Source: Ligilactobacillus ubinensis (GTDB taxonomy: Bacteria; Bacillota; Bacilli; Lactobacillales; Lactobacillaceae). Taken from it: 64,000 nt of DNA. The position numbers were made by a program, and so were the translations under genes. Under the pieces are notes generated by a model, which searched no databases, was not told the DNA's origin, and worked only from the letters and a program-made list of their open reading frames with translations. The DNA lies in NCBI RefSeq assembly GCF_024160875.1, contig NZ_JAIULA010000009.1, positions 1 through 64,000 on the forward strand, read 5' to 3'. Shown in pieces: positions 49,454 through 58,508 of this stretch (its first letter is position 1; every line of letters begins with the position of its first letter).

Positions 49454-50195
49454 CTGTGTCCTCCTTCGTTATTATTGTTCCTGGAACTTGTAATTTATTT
49501 GTAATTGAAATTTTTTTAACACCTGCTGAACAAGCTTTAAAGGCTGCTTTAATTTTGGGTTGCATTCCTTTAGTTATTATCTTTTTAGCTGTAAGATCAG
49601 TCGCGCTTTTCCTATTTAAGCGTCTAATAATCTTACCTTCATCTAAAACACCCGCAACATCCGTCATCAAATATAGCGCTTGTGCTCCTAACAAACTGGC
49701 TACTGCTGCTGCCGCTTCATCTGCATTAACATTGAGCCAATTTCCATCTTTTGTTAGTGCTAAAGGAGCTAAAACACCTATTTTTCCATTTAAGATTGGT
49801 GTTAGTGCTTCTTGATTAACTGAAGTTATAACACCAACTTGTCCATATCCATTTTCGTCTAGATAAGTGCCTTCTAACATATTATTCATTGCTGCATTTA
49901 ATCCACTAACAGCTAACTGATGGTCACTTAATTTCTGCAAAAGTAACGGCTGTGTTTGGCCTAACAAAACTAATTTAGTAAGCGTCAGCGTTTTCTCATC
50001 TGTCACACGTACTCCATTTTTCTTTAAAACCGGTATGTCTAACTGCTGACATAATTTTGATATCATCGGTCCACCACCATGAATAAGCAATATTTTTTTA
50101 CCTTCACTTTGCCAAACATGAAGTTGTTCAAAAAAATCTGTGTTTAGACTGTCTAATGCATTTCCACCTACTTTAACGACAATTAACTCTTTCAT
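49422..50195 (-). CDS. argB: Acetylglutamate kinase
   Basis: Phosphorylates N-acetylglutamate. The 257-residue form from ATG 50195 follows AGGAGA. The in-frame start at 50237 would lie inside argJ without a site. VVKVGGNAL at the N-terminus and LLIHGGGPMI are the kinase signatures. It begins ten bases after argJ ends. The C-terminal coding end is shared with the argD start in a different frame. Confidence 0.95.
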   Translation of the reverse strand: MKELIVVKVGGNALDSLNTDFFEQLHVWQSEGKKILLIHGGGPMISKLCQQLDIPVLKKNGVRVTDEKTLTLTKLVLLGQTQPLLLQKLSDHQLAVSGLNAAMNNMLEGTYLDENGYGQVGVITSVNQEALTPILNGKIGVLAPLALTKDGNWLNVNADEAAAAVASLLGAQALYLMTDVAGVLDEGKIIRRLNRKSATDLTAKKIITKGMQPKIKAAFKACSAGVKKISITNKLQVPGTIITKEDTDDDEACIFNV

Positions 50196-50205
50196 TTTTT
50201 CTCTC

Positions 50206-51408
50206 CTAACTTCTGTATGAGGCATTGATTTGCACATATTTATATGTTAAATCACATCCCCATGCCTGCCCTTTCTTATCGCCATTATGTAAATCAACAG
50301 TTATCGTAACTTTATCTTTGCTTAATGCTTCAGCTACTTTTTCTTCTGAAAATGCTGTTCCCAAACTTTGTGTAACTACTGGAATATCATCAAAATAAAT
50401 ATCAACTGTATCTACATTAATATCTGCAGCTGTAATGCCAATTGCTGCGATAATTCTGCCCCAATTTGCATCACCACCAAATACTGCAGTTTTGACAAGA
50501 CTTGATCCTACAATTGCTTTGGCTACCTGTTGTGCATCTACTTTTGTTTTTGCGCCTAAAACATTTGCCTCAACTAACTTGGTTGCCCCTTCTCCATCGC
50601 GTGCGATTTCTTGGGCCAATTGGCTTAACACTTGATGATAGACTTCTTTAAACACCTGATAATCTTCTGTATCTTTTATTAATTCAGGAATTTGTTGTCC
50701 CAACGCTTGCCCATTAGCCAGTGTTACAACCATATCATTAGTTGATGTATCTCCATCAACTGTTATTTGATTAAAGGTCGTTTCAACTTCATTACTTAAC
50801 ATCTCTTGTAACATTGACCCTGAAACTTTTGCATCTGTAACAACAAAACCTAGCATTGTTGCCATTTTAGGATGAATCATCCCCGAGCCCTTGCAAAAGC
50901 CGCTCATTGTACATAGTTTCCCAGCTTGTTCAAATTGAATAGAGATTGTCTTAGGATGTGTGTCCGTTGTTAAAATTGCTTCTGTTATTTTGGCATTTTG
51001 TGTTTTTTGTAGCTTGTTTATTCCATTCTTTATTTTTTCCATGGGCAACGTTTCTCCAATTACCCCAGTCGATGCAACTCCAATTAATTCTGGTTTAACT
51101 TCTAGTTTTTTGGCCATCAAAAGTTGTTCTGTTAATGCATCCTGCTGCCCTTGTGCTCCTGTACATGAATTAGCAATCGCACTATTTACTACTATTCCTT
51201 GCAACTGTTGCTTTAGAGCAATCGTTTTTTTAGTCAAAGCAGTGGGAGCTGCACAAAACTTATTTGTTGTATATACACCAGCTGCACTAGCTGGGACTTC
51301 TGAAAAAAACCATCCCAAATCTAATCGTTTTTTGCGCAATCCTGAATGCAACCCATCACTGTAAAATCCCTTTGGCCAAGTAAACTCAATTTCTGCTGTC
51401 TTTCCCAT
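50206..51408 (-). CDS. argJ: Glutamate N-acetyltransferase / amino-acid acetyltransferase (ArgJ)
   Basis: Recycles the acetyl group from acetylornithine to glutamate. It has 400 residues. The autoproteolysis motif KMATMLG places the nucleophile Thr184 at the new beta-chain N-terminus. Its presence means the cyclic pathway is used. Whether it is bifunctional cannot be told from sequence. It lies 18 bases after argC. Confidence 0.95.
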   Translation of the reverse strand: MGKTAEIEFTWPKGFYSDGLHSGLRKKRLDLGWFFSEVPASAAGVYTTNKFCAAPTALTKKTIALKQQLQGIVVNSAIANSCTGAQGQQDALTEQLLMAKKLEVKPELIGVASTGVIGETLPMEKIKNGINKLQKTQNAKITEAILTTDTHPKTISIQFEQAGKLCTMSGFCKGSGMIHPKMATMLGFVVTDAKVSGSMLQEMLSNEVETTFNQITVDGDTSTNDMVVTLANGQALGQQIPELIKDTEDYQVFKEVYHQVLSQLAQEIARDGEGATKLVEANVLGAKTKVDAQQVAKAIVGSSLVKTAVFGGDANWGRIIAAIGITAADINVDTVDIYFDDIPVVTQSLGTAFSEEKVAEALSKDKVTITVDLHNGDKKGQAWGCDLTYKYVQINASYRS

Positions 51409-51426
51409 CTCTTACTCTTTTCCTCC

Positions 51427-52458
51427 CTACGGCCACATAGAAACTACTGGTAATCCAGTATTTTCGGCCATTTCAAACAATTTATTCATATTTTGGACTG
51501 CTTGTCCACTTGCTCCTTTGAGCAAATTATCAATAACGGAAACGATCATAATCGTTTGGCTTTCTTCATTATATGCAAAGCCGATATCACAATAATTTGA
51601 ATATGTTACATCTTTAATATTAGGTAATCCTTCATCAAGTACTCTAACAAAAGGTTTATCAACATAATATTTATTAAAAGCCTTCTTTAAATTTTCTAAA
51701 GTACAATCTTGTTTCGGCTTTGCATAGATTGTTGCCATAATACCACGCGTAATTGGTAATAATGTTGTCGTAAACTGGATTGTTTTTATCTTTTCATCCC
51801 AGATTTTTAATTGCTGCATAATTTCAGGAATATGCTGATGCTGATTTACTTTATACACATACGCATTTTCATTAATAAATGCATAATGTGAACTAGCTGC
51901 TAACTTCTTTCCTGCACCTGAAACACCCGATTTAGCATCAACTATAATCGAATCTACCTGTACCATTTTTTCAAGGACAAGCGGTGCTAATCCTAACAAA
52001 GTTGCTGTAGCATAACAACCAGGATTTGCAATATAGTTGCTAGTTGGTGTGTTAAACTCCGCTAACCCATAACTTGCTTTAGCTAACTGGTCTACTGTAG
52101 CTGCTTTTTTGTGATACCATTTCGCATAGCATTTTGCATCTTTTAACCGCATATCACCCGATAAGTCAATAACCGGAAAATTTTTTTCCAAGTATGGCTG
52201 AACTAACTGACTCGTAACGCCAGCAGGAGTAGCAAAAAACAAAACATCGTTGTCCGCCATTATTGCAGCTGCATCGTAACGGCGTAATATGATGTGCTGA
52301 TTGCGAAATGCACTTATTTCCTCGTCTAAATATCGGACTGTGTCACTCCCGTTAGCATGATCATACAAATTTATTTGTTCTATTGCAGGATGTTGCGTTA
52401 AAAGTTGATATAATACCGTACCGCTATATCCTGTTACACCTACAACTGCCGCTTGCAT
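51427..52458 (-). CDS. argC: N-acetyl-gamma-glutamyl-phosphate reductase
   Basis: NADPH-dependent reduction in arginine synthesis. The 343-residue form from ATG 52458 follows CGGAGATGG and begins with the Rossmann motif GVTGYSG. A longer frame to 52494 lacks a site. The active-site Cys148 is in ANPGCYAT. First gene of the operon, behind a good promoter and two ARG-box-like palindromes. Confidence 0.95.
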   Translation of the reverse strand: MQAAVVGVTGYSGTVLYQLLTQHPAIEQINLYDHANGSDTVRYLDEEISAFRNQHIILRRYDAAAIMADNDVLFFATPAGVTSQLVQPYLEKNFPVIDLSGDMRLKDAKCYAKWYHKKAATVDQLAKASYGLAEFNTPTSNYIANPGCYATATLLGLAPLVLEKMVQVDSIIVDAKSGVSGAGKKLAASSHYAFINENAYVYKVNQHQHIPEIMQQLKIWDEKIKTIQFTTTLLPITRGIMATIYAKPKQDCTLENLKKAFNKYYVDKPFVRVLDEGLPNIKDVTYSNYCDIGFAYNEESQTIMIVSVIDNLLKGASGQAVQNMNKLFEMAENTGLPVVSMWP

Positions 52459-52512
52459 AATTTTCCATCTCCGTTCATTAATATAAATTAACATTCTCTT
52501 AGTGATGTTCTT

Positions 52513-52541
52513 AATATAATCTCATTCTATGCAAAAATCAA
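52513..52541 (-). promoter_or_regulatory. Promoter of argCJBDF
   Basis: On the minus strand TTGATT (52536-52541), a 17-base spacer, TATATT (52513-52518). Confidence 0.65.
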
Positions 52542-52600
52542 CCCTTAAATTAATTTTTATACCATATATTTGATTTTTTTGTATATTTAGGCCCTTTATA

Positions 52601-52634
52601 TGCATTTTATGCACAGATAAATGAATATTATTCT
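52601..52634. promoter_or_regulatory. Pair of ARG-box-like palindromes
   Basis: TGCATTTTATGCA (52601-52613) is a perfect palindrome, and TGAATATTATTCT (52622-52634) is nearly one. Their centres are 21 bases apart, the usual two-turn spacing of ArgR box pairs. Their central spacer is three rather than the usual four bases. They lie about 60 bases upstream of the argC -35. Confidence 0.5.
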
Positions 52635-52783
52635 CTAATTTAGCTGTTACTTGTTTACTATTTTCAAGATTTAATTCCGTTTTGGTTATTTTGTTATGAA
52701 AATAATGTTATAATAATTTTGAAAATACGTCCTATAAATTAATCGTTTGAAAAATTTATTTCTTTTAATTCATTTCAAACATA

Positions 52784-52811
52784 TTGACATTTTCGCACAT
52801 CAAGTTATAAT
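52784..52811 (+). promoter_or_regulatory. Promoter of the VIT-family operon
   Basis: Perfect TTGACA (52784-52789), a 16-base spacer, perfect TATAAT (52806-52811), about 40 bases before the first gene. Confidence 0.8.
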
Positions 52812-52853
52812 AATTACTGTATTATAATTTTTCTAAACAAGAGGGTGGAAAGG

Positions 52854-53531
52854 TTGAAAAAAGAGAACCTTGCTCAAAAGGTAAATATTTTACGAGCAGC
52901 TGTCATGGGTGCAAATGATGGTATTTTATCAGTTGCCGGTATTGTTATTGGTGTTGCGGGAGCATCTAATAATAATTTTGCTATTTTTATTTCAGGGATT
53001 GCTGGTATGCTTGCCGGAACTGTTTCTATGGCGATGGGCGAATATGTATCAGTTAATACTCAAAAAGATTCACAACGAAAAGCAATTATTCAGCAAAAAG
53101 CATCATTGGCTAATGACTATGCATATGAATATGAATTTGTTAAACAAAAATATGAAGCAAAAGGGATTGCACCTGCACTAGCAAAGAAAGCTACAGATGA
53201 AATGATGGCTAAGGATGCATTAGTAACAACTGTACGAGAACGTTTTGGTTTTGATCCACATCAATTCACTAGTCCATATGAAGCTGCAATTTCATCAATG
53301 ATTTCATTTCCAATTGGTTCATTATTACCTTTAGCAGCTATTACTTTATTTCCAGAACAATACAAAATTCTGATGACTTTTGTTGCTGTTATTATTGCGC
53401 TTGCTTTAACTGGTTATTTTGCAGCAATCTTAAGCAAAGCAAATAAAAGAAACGGCATTATCCGTAATGTCATTTCAGGAACATTAACAATGTTAGTTAC
53501 GTACGGAATTGGTATTTTAGTAGGACGCTAG
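52854..53531 (+). CDS. VIT1/CCC1-family metal transporter, first copy
   Basis: A 225-residue membrane protein of the vacuolar iron transporter family, which moves Fe2+ or Mn2+. The family features are the first helix stretch MGANDGILSVAGIVIG, the MAMGEYVSV motif, and four further helices near the C-terminus. TTG 52854 is the preferred start, six bases after AGGGTG. The in-frame GTG at 52845 overlaps that site. It is followed 16 bases later by a homologous gene. Confidence 0.88.
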   Translation: MKKENLAQKVNILRAAVMGANDGILSVAGIVIGVAGASNNNFAIFISGIAGMLAGTVSMAMGEYVSVNTQKDSQRKAIIQQKASLANDYAYEYEFVKQKYEAKGIAPALAKKATDEMMAKDALVTTVRERFGFDPHQFTSPYEAAISSMISFPIGSLLPLAAITLFPEQYKILMTFVAVIIALALTGYFAAILSKANKRNGIIRNVISGTLTMLVTYGIGILVGR

Positions 53532-53547
53532 AAAGGGGGAACTTACA

Positions 53548-54264
53548 ATGATGAAAATATTAAATCGCAATACCTTAACAAAAAAGAAAAAAGATTCTCA
53601 AGCATCCATGAATGAAAAACTGAACGTTTTACGTGCAGGTGTTTTAGGCTCAAATGACGGCATATTAACTGTTGTTGGTGTTTTGTTTAGTGTCGCAGTC
53701 GCTACTCCAAATCGATTTACCATTTTTATTGCAGGCCTAGCAGATCTGATTGCTTGTGCTTTTTCAATGGCGTCTGGTGAATATGCTTCTGTTAGTACCC
53801 AACGCGATACTGAAGTGGAAACCGTTAGAAAAGAGCAAGCTTTGCTTAATACTAATTATGAAGATGAGTTAAAAAGTGTACAGAAATATTACATTTCTCG
53901 TGGCATTTCCCCAGAGACTTCGCTAGAAATTGCCCAAGATTTATTAAAGAAAAAGCCGCTAGAAACCGTTATTGACGTTAAGTATAATTTACAGTTAAAT
54001 GAATATTTAAGTCCTTGGAGTGCTGCTTTTTCATCTCTTTTTTCAGCAAGTCTTGGTGGTATCTTGCCACTTGCTGCAATGACGCTTAGTCCTGCCTCAC
54101 TTATGTGGCAAGCAACTATTTTAGCAGTTTGTCTTTCCGTTTCACTAACTGGACTTTTAAGTGCTAAATTAGGTAATGGCTTAGTTAGATTAGCTGTAAC
54201 GCGTAATTTAATTGTTGGCATTATTACAATGATTATCCACTATTCATTAGGTATTCTATTATAA
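53548..54264 (+). CDS. VIT1/CCC1-family metal transporter, second copy
   Basis: A 238-residue homologue of the gene before it, with the same LGSNDGILTVVGVLF first helix, MASGEYASV motif and C-terminal helices, but a longer basic N-terminus. The two proteins are clearly diverged, so this is an old duplication. Similar tandem pairs are common in lactobacilli. GGGGGAAC precedes the ATG. A strong terminator follows. Confidence 0.88.
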   Translation: MMKILNRNTLTKKKKDSQASMNEKLNVLRAGVLGSNDGILTVVGVLFSVAVATPNRFTIFIAGLADLIACAFSMASGEYASVSTQRDTEVETVRKEQALLNTNYEDELKSVQKYYISRGISPETSLEIAQDLLKKKPLETVIDVKYNLQLNEYLSPWSAAFSSLFSASLGGILPLAAMTLSPASLMWQATILAVCLSVSLTGLLSAKLGNGLVRLAVTRNLIVGIITMIIHYSLGILL

Positions 54265-54265
54265 A

Positions 54266-54320
54266 AATAAGGTGTTTAAGCTGAACAATTAATGTTGCCC
54301 AACTTAAGCACCTTATTTAT
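54266..54320 (+). terminator. Terminator after the VIT genes
   Basis: AATAAGGTG with CTTAAG pairs across a long loop to CTTAAG and CACCTTATT, followed by T-rich sequence. Confidence 0.8.
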
Positions 54321-54334
54321 TATATAACTACTAA

Positions 54335-54475
54335 TTTATTGGATTTTACAATCAATTGAAATCACTTAATACTAGTGATTACAACCTAACTTCAATAGAA
54401 AAATATTACGATAAACATTTTAACTTTAATTCAACAGTAGGAAAATCTCAGATTACTAAATATTTTGAATTATAA
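54335..54475 (+). pseudogene. Possible C-terminal gene remnant
   Basis: An open frame of 46 codons with no initiation codon near its beginning and no ribosome-binding site. It reads a protein-like sequence with SIEKYYDKHF and TVGKSQITKYFEL before a stop. It lies in the spacer between the VIT terminator and the glycopolymer cassette. It could be a remnant of a gene lost when the cassette arrived, or chance. Confidence 0.3.
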
Positions 54476-54529
54476 AAATATATGTCTAAATTTAAATGCT
54501 AATATCAAGTAATGTTTTTTAGGAACAGA

Positions 54530-55636
54530 CTAATCAAAATACTTTTTCCCAACAAATGCTATTTTGTACCTACTAGCATTCTTAAAAAAATATAAAGTTA
54601 AAAGTCTTTCTGCTAAAAAGCCAATGAATCTATTTTGATATCTGCTTTCTTTTTGTTGACATTTTTCCTCTATTTTTTTCAAAATAGGAAATAACCAAGC
54701 ACAATAATCTGCCAATATTTTTTTCCTAGTAATCACCATATTATACCCACTATATATTCTCTCATCAAAGATTTTTACTGCGGCTTCATAGTATTCTGGT
54801 GACATTTCTTTTAAAATATCCATCATAACAAACCAGTCTTTTTTACTATGATCTTGTTCATATGTTTTTTTTACACTAGGTATATTTACAATTGGTATTG
54901 TTAATATGGCATCTATATTTTGATGATCTAGTTTTTTTAATTCACTATAAGTTATATTAAACCATCGACGATAATGACATATTCCTACATACATCGCATT
55001 TACTCTATTTAAATTTTTCCATATCCAATATAAGCCTGTCAATTCACAATAGTTCATGTTTTTATATGATATATTATCGCCTACATCATCTTTTAGATTT
55101 GCTAAACTAACATCTGTATTATATTTTCCAACTTGCAAAGGTGTAATATACCTTGGAATCTTTGACATCATTACATTTTTATCATTATGATTACACATCA
55201 TAAAAATCTCTATCGTATTACTATAACCACTGACATCAATCGATTTTCCTTTTATATCCAATGGATTTTTAATATTATTTTCTATATAATCTAACCTAAG
55301 TTCTTCCATATTTTGAGACTCAAAAGTTAAAAAATCAATGTTTATAAATTTTAACCTCCGCAAAGTATCTCTTATTTCATATTTATATTTATCTACTGTC
55401 GTTACTAAGACTAAGCTTTTCTCAACATAACTTAGTAGTTTACTAATTTCTAATACAGGAACACCTTCACATATTTTCTCGTTTTCTTTTATTGAAGTTA
55501 CTGCACAACAAAATGGAACTATGTTATACGGCTCTGCTGCTAACATTTTTATCACTTGTTGTGCAATTTTCCCTGCACCATAAATTATAATGTGTTTATT
55601 TTCATTAATTGCAGAATTTATTTTTTCTCTAATCAT
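54530..55636 (-). CDS. DUF4422 glycosyltransferase with N-terminal Rossmann-like domain
   Basis: A 368-residue protein. Residues 1-115 resemble a nucleotide-binding Rossmann domain (IIYGAGKIAQQV near residue 17). Residues 135-360 form the DUF4422 domain with FMMCNHNDKNVM, ELTGLYWIWKN and YVGICHYRRWF, typical of capsule and teichoic-type glycosyltransferases. It overlaps the preceding gene by four bases and ends the operon. It probably adds a sugar to the surface glycopolymer. Confidence 0.85.
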   Translation of the reverse strand: MIREKINSAINENKHIIIYGAGKIAQQVIKMLAAEPYNIVPFCCAVTSIKENEKICEGVPVLEISKLLSYVEKSLVLVTTVDKYKYEIRDTLRRLKFINIDFLTFESQNMEELRLDYIENNIKNPLDIKGKSIDVSGYSNTIEIFMMCNHNDKNVMMSKIPRYITPLQVGKYNTDVSLANLKDDVGDNISYKNMNYCELTGLYWIWKNLNRVNAMYVGICHYRRWFNITYSELKKLDHQNIDAILTIPIVNIPSVKKTYEQDHSKKDWFVMMDILKEMSPEYYEAAVKIFDERIYSGYNMVITRKKILADYCAWLFPILKKIEEKCQQKESRYQNRFIGFLAERLLTLYFFKNASRYKIAFVGKKYFD

Positions 55637-56730
55637 TCTATCTTCTCCAATGTGCGGATACTATCCAAGATTTTTTTAGTATAATATCCTTCCCTTAGTT
55701 TTTTACCTACTTGGTTAGCACAATAATAAAAATGACTGTATTCATCAAAGCTTACCTTAACTTGTTTTTCTTTTATATCTTCCAAGGAATCTATAACCAG
55801 TCCACATCCATTCTCTAAAACAAATTTTGCCATCGCTGCTTGTTTCCATATAATAATTGGTATTCCTGCTGCTAAATATAATGATAGCTTATGTGGTGTA
55901 TTAATTCGTAAATAATCACCATAAATTCCGTTACATGTTTTGCAGCTATCTCCGTCCCATACCAAGCCAAAACTGCCCGACAAATAATATGGCAACTCAT
56001 TAGGCGAAAATGCCCCCTTGTATGATATATTAGCCTGCTCTTTTTCGGTATAACCAACCCCATATAAATTAAAAGCTATGTCTGCTGGTAAATAATTTAA
56101 ATATTGTGATTTGTGTCTTCTTAAAGTGCCTGCAATTATTATAGGATCTGTAGGTGTAACTGATCTTTTTTTCATTCTATCTTCATCATATTGTGGAATT
56201 AAGTAATCAAAAGCTTCAAGCTGAATAATTTTATCTCTTTTTATATTTTTGTTGATTAAAAAATTTTTCATTTTAAAATTATGTACAACTATTTTATTGC
56301 TAATATCATATATGAAATTTTCCTCTGTCATTAAAATCCTTTTTTTATCGTCAGAAATATCATCTCTTTTAACAACTCTTAATGATTCTATATCATTCAA
56401 TAAAACGATTACTCTAATACCTCTTTTTTTTAGATTTGATAATACGGCCTCTAAAAATATAGAATGTTGTAAAAATGGAAATTGAATAAATAACAGATCG
56501 TTTTTCAAAAGTCTCTTAGTTTCTTTTTTCCATAAATCTGCAACTTCTTGATGATTTTTTCGATCCGTTGATATATAATTCAAATTACCTTTTCTAGGTA
56601 AGATTTTAATAACTATCGGATTAAACCCGCTATCTTTTAAAATTATTTCAATATCATTTCTTGCCTTTGATGCAGCCGATTTCATTGTGCGACTATTAGA
56701 ATACAACTCTTCTTTAATAAAATAATTCAT
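55633..56730 (-). CDS. GT-B type sugar transferase, galactofuranosyltransferase-like
   Basis: A 365-residue cytoplasmic glycosyltransferase. The C-terminal half contains GSFGLVWDGDSCKT and the RINTPHKLSLYLAAGIPIIIW stretch, which I associate with beta-1,6-galactofuranosyltransferase-like enzymes of lactic acid bacteria. Donor and acceptor are unknown. It starts 12 bases after araD and overlaps the DUF4422 gene by four. Confidence 0.8.
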   Translation of the reverse strand: MNYFIKEELYSNSRTMKSAASKARNDIEIILKDSGFNPIVIKILPRKGNLNYISTDRKNHQEVADLWKKETKRLLKNDLLFIQFPFLQHSIFLEAVLSNLKKRGIRVIVLLNDIESLRVVKRDDISDDKKRILMTEENFIYDISNKIVVHNFKMKNFLINKNIKRDKIIQLEAFDYLIPQYDEDRMKKRSVTPTDPIIIAGTLRRHKSQYLNYLPADIAFNLYGVGYTEKEQANISYKGAFSPNELPYYLSGSFGLVWDGDSCKTCNGIYGDYLRINTPHKLSLYLAAGIPIIIWKQAAMAKFVLENGCGLVIDSLEDIKEKQVKVSFDEYSHFYYCANQVGKKLREGYYTKKILDSIRTLEKIE

Positions 56731-56742
56731 TTTTCACTTACC

Positions 56743-57441
56743 CTAATGTACTTGTCCATAATACGCATTCTCTCCATGTTTTCGCAAATAGTGCTTATTC
56801 TGTATATCTTGATCTAAAATCCTTATATTTGGGCTTAATGTCATTGTATGATAATCCATTTCAGCAACTATTTCCAAAACCTTCGCATTGTAAACAGCCT
56901 CTTTTGCATCAATCCCCCAAGTAAATGGACCATGTCTGTTAACTAGAATGCCTTTCATTTCTAGCGATAGTAACTTTCTTTGCTTTAATGTTTCAACGAT
57001 TACTTTTCCTGTATTTTCTTCATAATTGCTCTGTATTTCTTGTTTTACTAATTCTCTAGTGATTGGAATATCGCCATTGAAAGTATCTGCGTGCGTTGTA
57101 TTCAACTCTGGAATAGATTTCCCTGCTGCAGCAAAACTAACTGCCCAAGGTGAATGTGTATGTGCAATTCCCTTTATTTCTGGAAAATGATTATATAAAA
57201 CAATGTGTGTCGGTGTATCTGATGAAGGCCGTAACTTTCCCTCGACTATATTTCCCTTTAAATCAACGACAACTAAATCATCTGGACATAAATCTTTGTA
57301 TGCAACACCTGATGGTTTAATAACAAATAATTTCTCTTGTCTATCTATTCCAGAAACATTTCCCCATGTAAAGTTAACTAATCCCAACTCTGTTAGTTGC
57401 ATATTTGCTTCATATACTTGTTGTTTTAACTTTTCTAACAT
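56743..57441 (-). CDS. araD: L-ribulose-5-phosphate 4-epimerase, AraD family
   Basis: A 232-residue class II aldolase/epimerase. Zinc ligands His94, His96 and His170 and catalytic Asp119 and Tyr228 are all present, each one number below the E. coli AraD residue, as is Asp75. It is therefore a full catalytic enzyme interconverting L-ribulose-5-P and D-xylulose-5-P. It lies not in an arabinose operon but inside a glycopolymer cluster, and overlaps the SDR gene by seven bases. It may supply a pentulose-5-phosphate for nucleotide activation. Confidence 0.87.
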   Translation of the reverse strand: MLEKLKQQVYEANMQLTELGLVNFTWGNVSGIDRQEKLFVIKPSGVAYKDLCPDDLVVVDLKGNIVEGKLRPSSDTPTHIVLYNHFPEIKGIAHTHSPWAVSFAAAGKSIPELNTTHADTFNGDIPITRELVKQEIQSNYEENTGKVIVETLKQRKLLSLEMKGILVNRHGPFTWGIDAKEAVYNAKVLEIVAEMDYHTMTLSPNIRILDQDIQNKHYLRKHGENAYYGQVH

Positions 57442-58490
57442 TCTTTGTTCCTCTCTTGCTTCATAATATTCAAGGTATGCGTAATTCCTAAAGTTAAATC
57501 ATATTGACCTTGCCAACCAAGGTCTTCAAGTCTATCAGAACTTAACACTTGATATTGAATTGGTGAGTCGTTTTTCGACTGATCTAAACATTTGAAAACT
57601 ATCTTTTTTTTAGAAATCATCGCGATTTCCTCCGCTAAACTTTTTACAGTTGTGATAGAATTAACATTTGCAATGTTGTATGCTATTTTAGTTTGACCTT
57701 TTAATAAAACTGTTATAATTCCAGCCACACAATCTGCAACATAGCAATAAGAACGTAACTGATTCCCCAGACTTTTAAGTACAATTGTCTTATCTTCCAA
57801 TGCGGCTTTCAAAAACTGAACATGTGCTCTATTATCGTTATTAGTTATCCTTGGTCCATATGTATGACATGGTCGAACTACAACGATATCTAAGTGATTC
57901 TGTTCCGCAAAAGAAGCACACAAAGTTTCACATGCTCGTTTGCTATTGGGATAACAGGATCGACTATTTAATGGATCAATATGTCCCGTATGTTCTTCAC
58001 CAAACTTTGTAATATCAGTAGATTCTTGCCCATAAACCTCTCCTGAAGAAACATATAAAAAGCGTTTTGTTCCCATCTGCTTCGCATATGTTAATAGATT
58101 ATACGTACCGTTTATGTTCCCCATCATAGTTCCAATTGGATCTTTTTTAAACGCTTCTGGATAAGCATTACCAGCATTATGGATAATATAATCTACTTTA
58201 AATTGAAAGCTCGGTAACTTTTGATTATCAAATTCAATAAAATGTAATTTATTTGTTGCTTTTTCTTGAAAAACTCTTTGTAAATTTTTCAATTTCCTGC
58301 TAGTAGCAAAAATTTCTATCTTATTTTTGTGAAAGCTGTTATACATTAAAAGCTCATCAACTAAAAAGGAACCTATTGTGCCAGTTGCTCCAGTAACCAA
58401 TATTGATTTCCCTGCAAGTTGATTAATTTTCATTGAATTTGTGATAGCTACTTTCAAGTCTTCTTGATATACACTACCATTTTTACTCAT
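57435..58490 (-). CDS. Extended SDR, NAD-dependent sugar epimerase/dehydratase-like
   Basis: A 351-residue extended short-chain dehydrogenase. The NAD motif is GATGTIG (34-40), the catalytic pair Tyr180 and Lys184 is in CYPNSKRA, and the serine region VSSGEVYG (148-155) is intact. It acts on a nucleotide-activated or phosphorylated sugar. Its substrate is unknown. It lies between a cytidylyltransferase and araD, so it might modify a CDP-pentose or pentulose. The start is behind GGAGG. Confidence 0.83.
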   Translation of the reverse strand: MSKNGSVYQEDLKVAITNSMKINQLAGKSILVTGATGTIGSFLVDELLMYNSFHKNKIEIFATSRKLKNLQRVFQEKATNKLHFIEFDNQKLPSFQFKVDYIIHNAGNAYPEAFKKDPIGTMMGNINGTYNLLTYAKQMGTKRFLYVSSGEVYGQESTDITKFGEEHTGHIDPLNSRSCYPNSKRACETLCASFAEQNHLDIVVVRPCHTYGPRITNNDNRAHVQFLKAALEDKTIVLKSLGNQLRSYCYVADCVAGIITVLLKGQTKIAYNIANVNSITTVKSLAEEIAMISKKKIVFKCLDQSKNDSPIQYQVLSSDRLEDLGWQGQYDLTLGITHTLNIMKQERNKEC

Positions 58491-58508
58491 AGTCTATCCT
58501 CCACTTTA

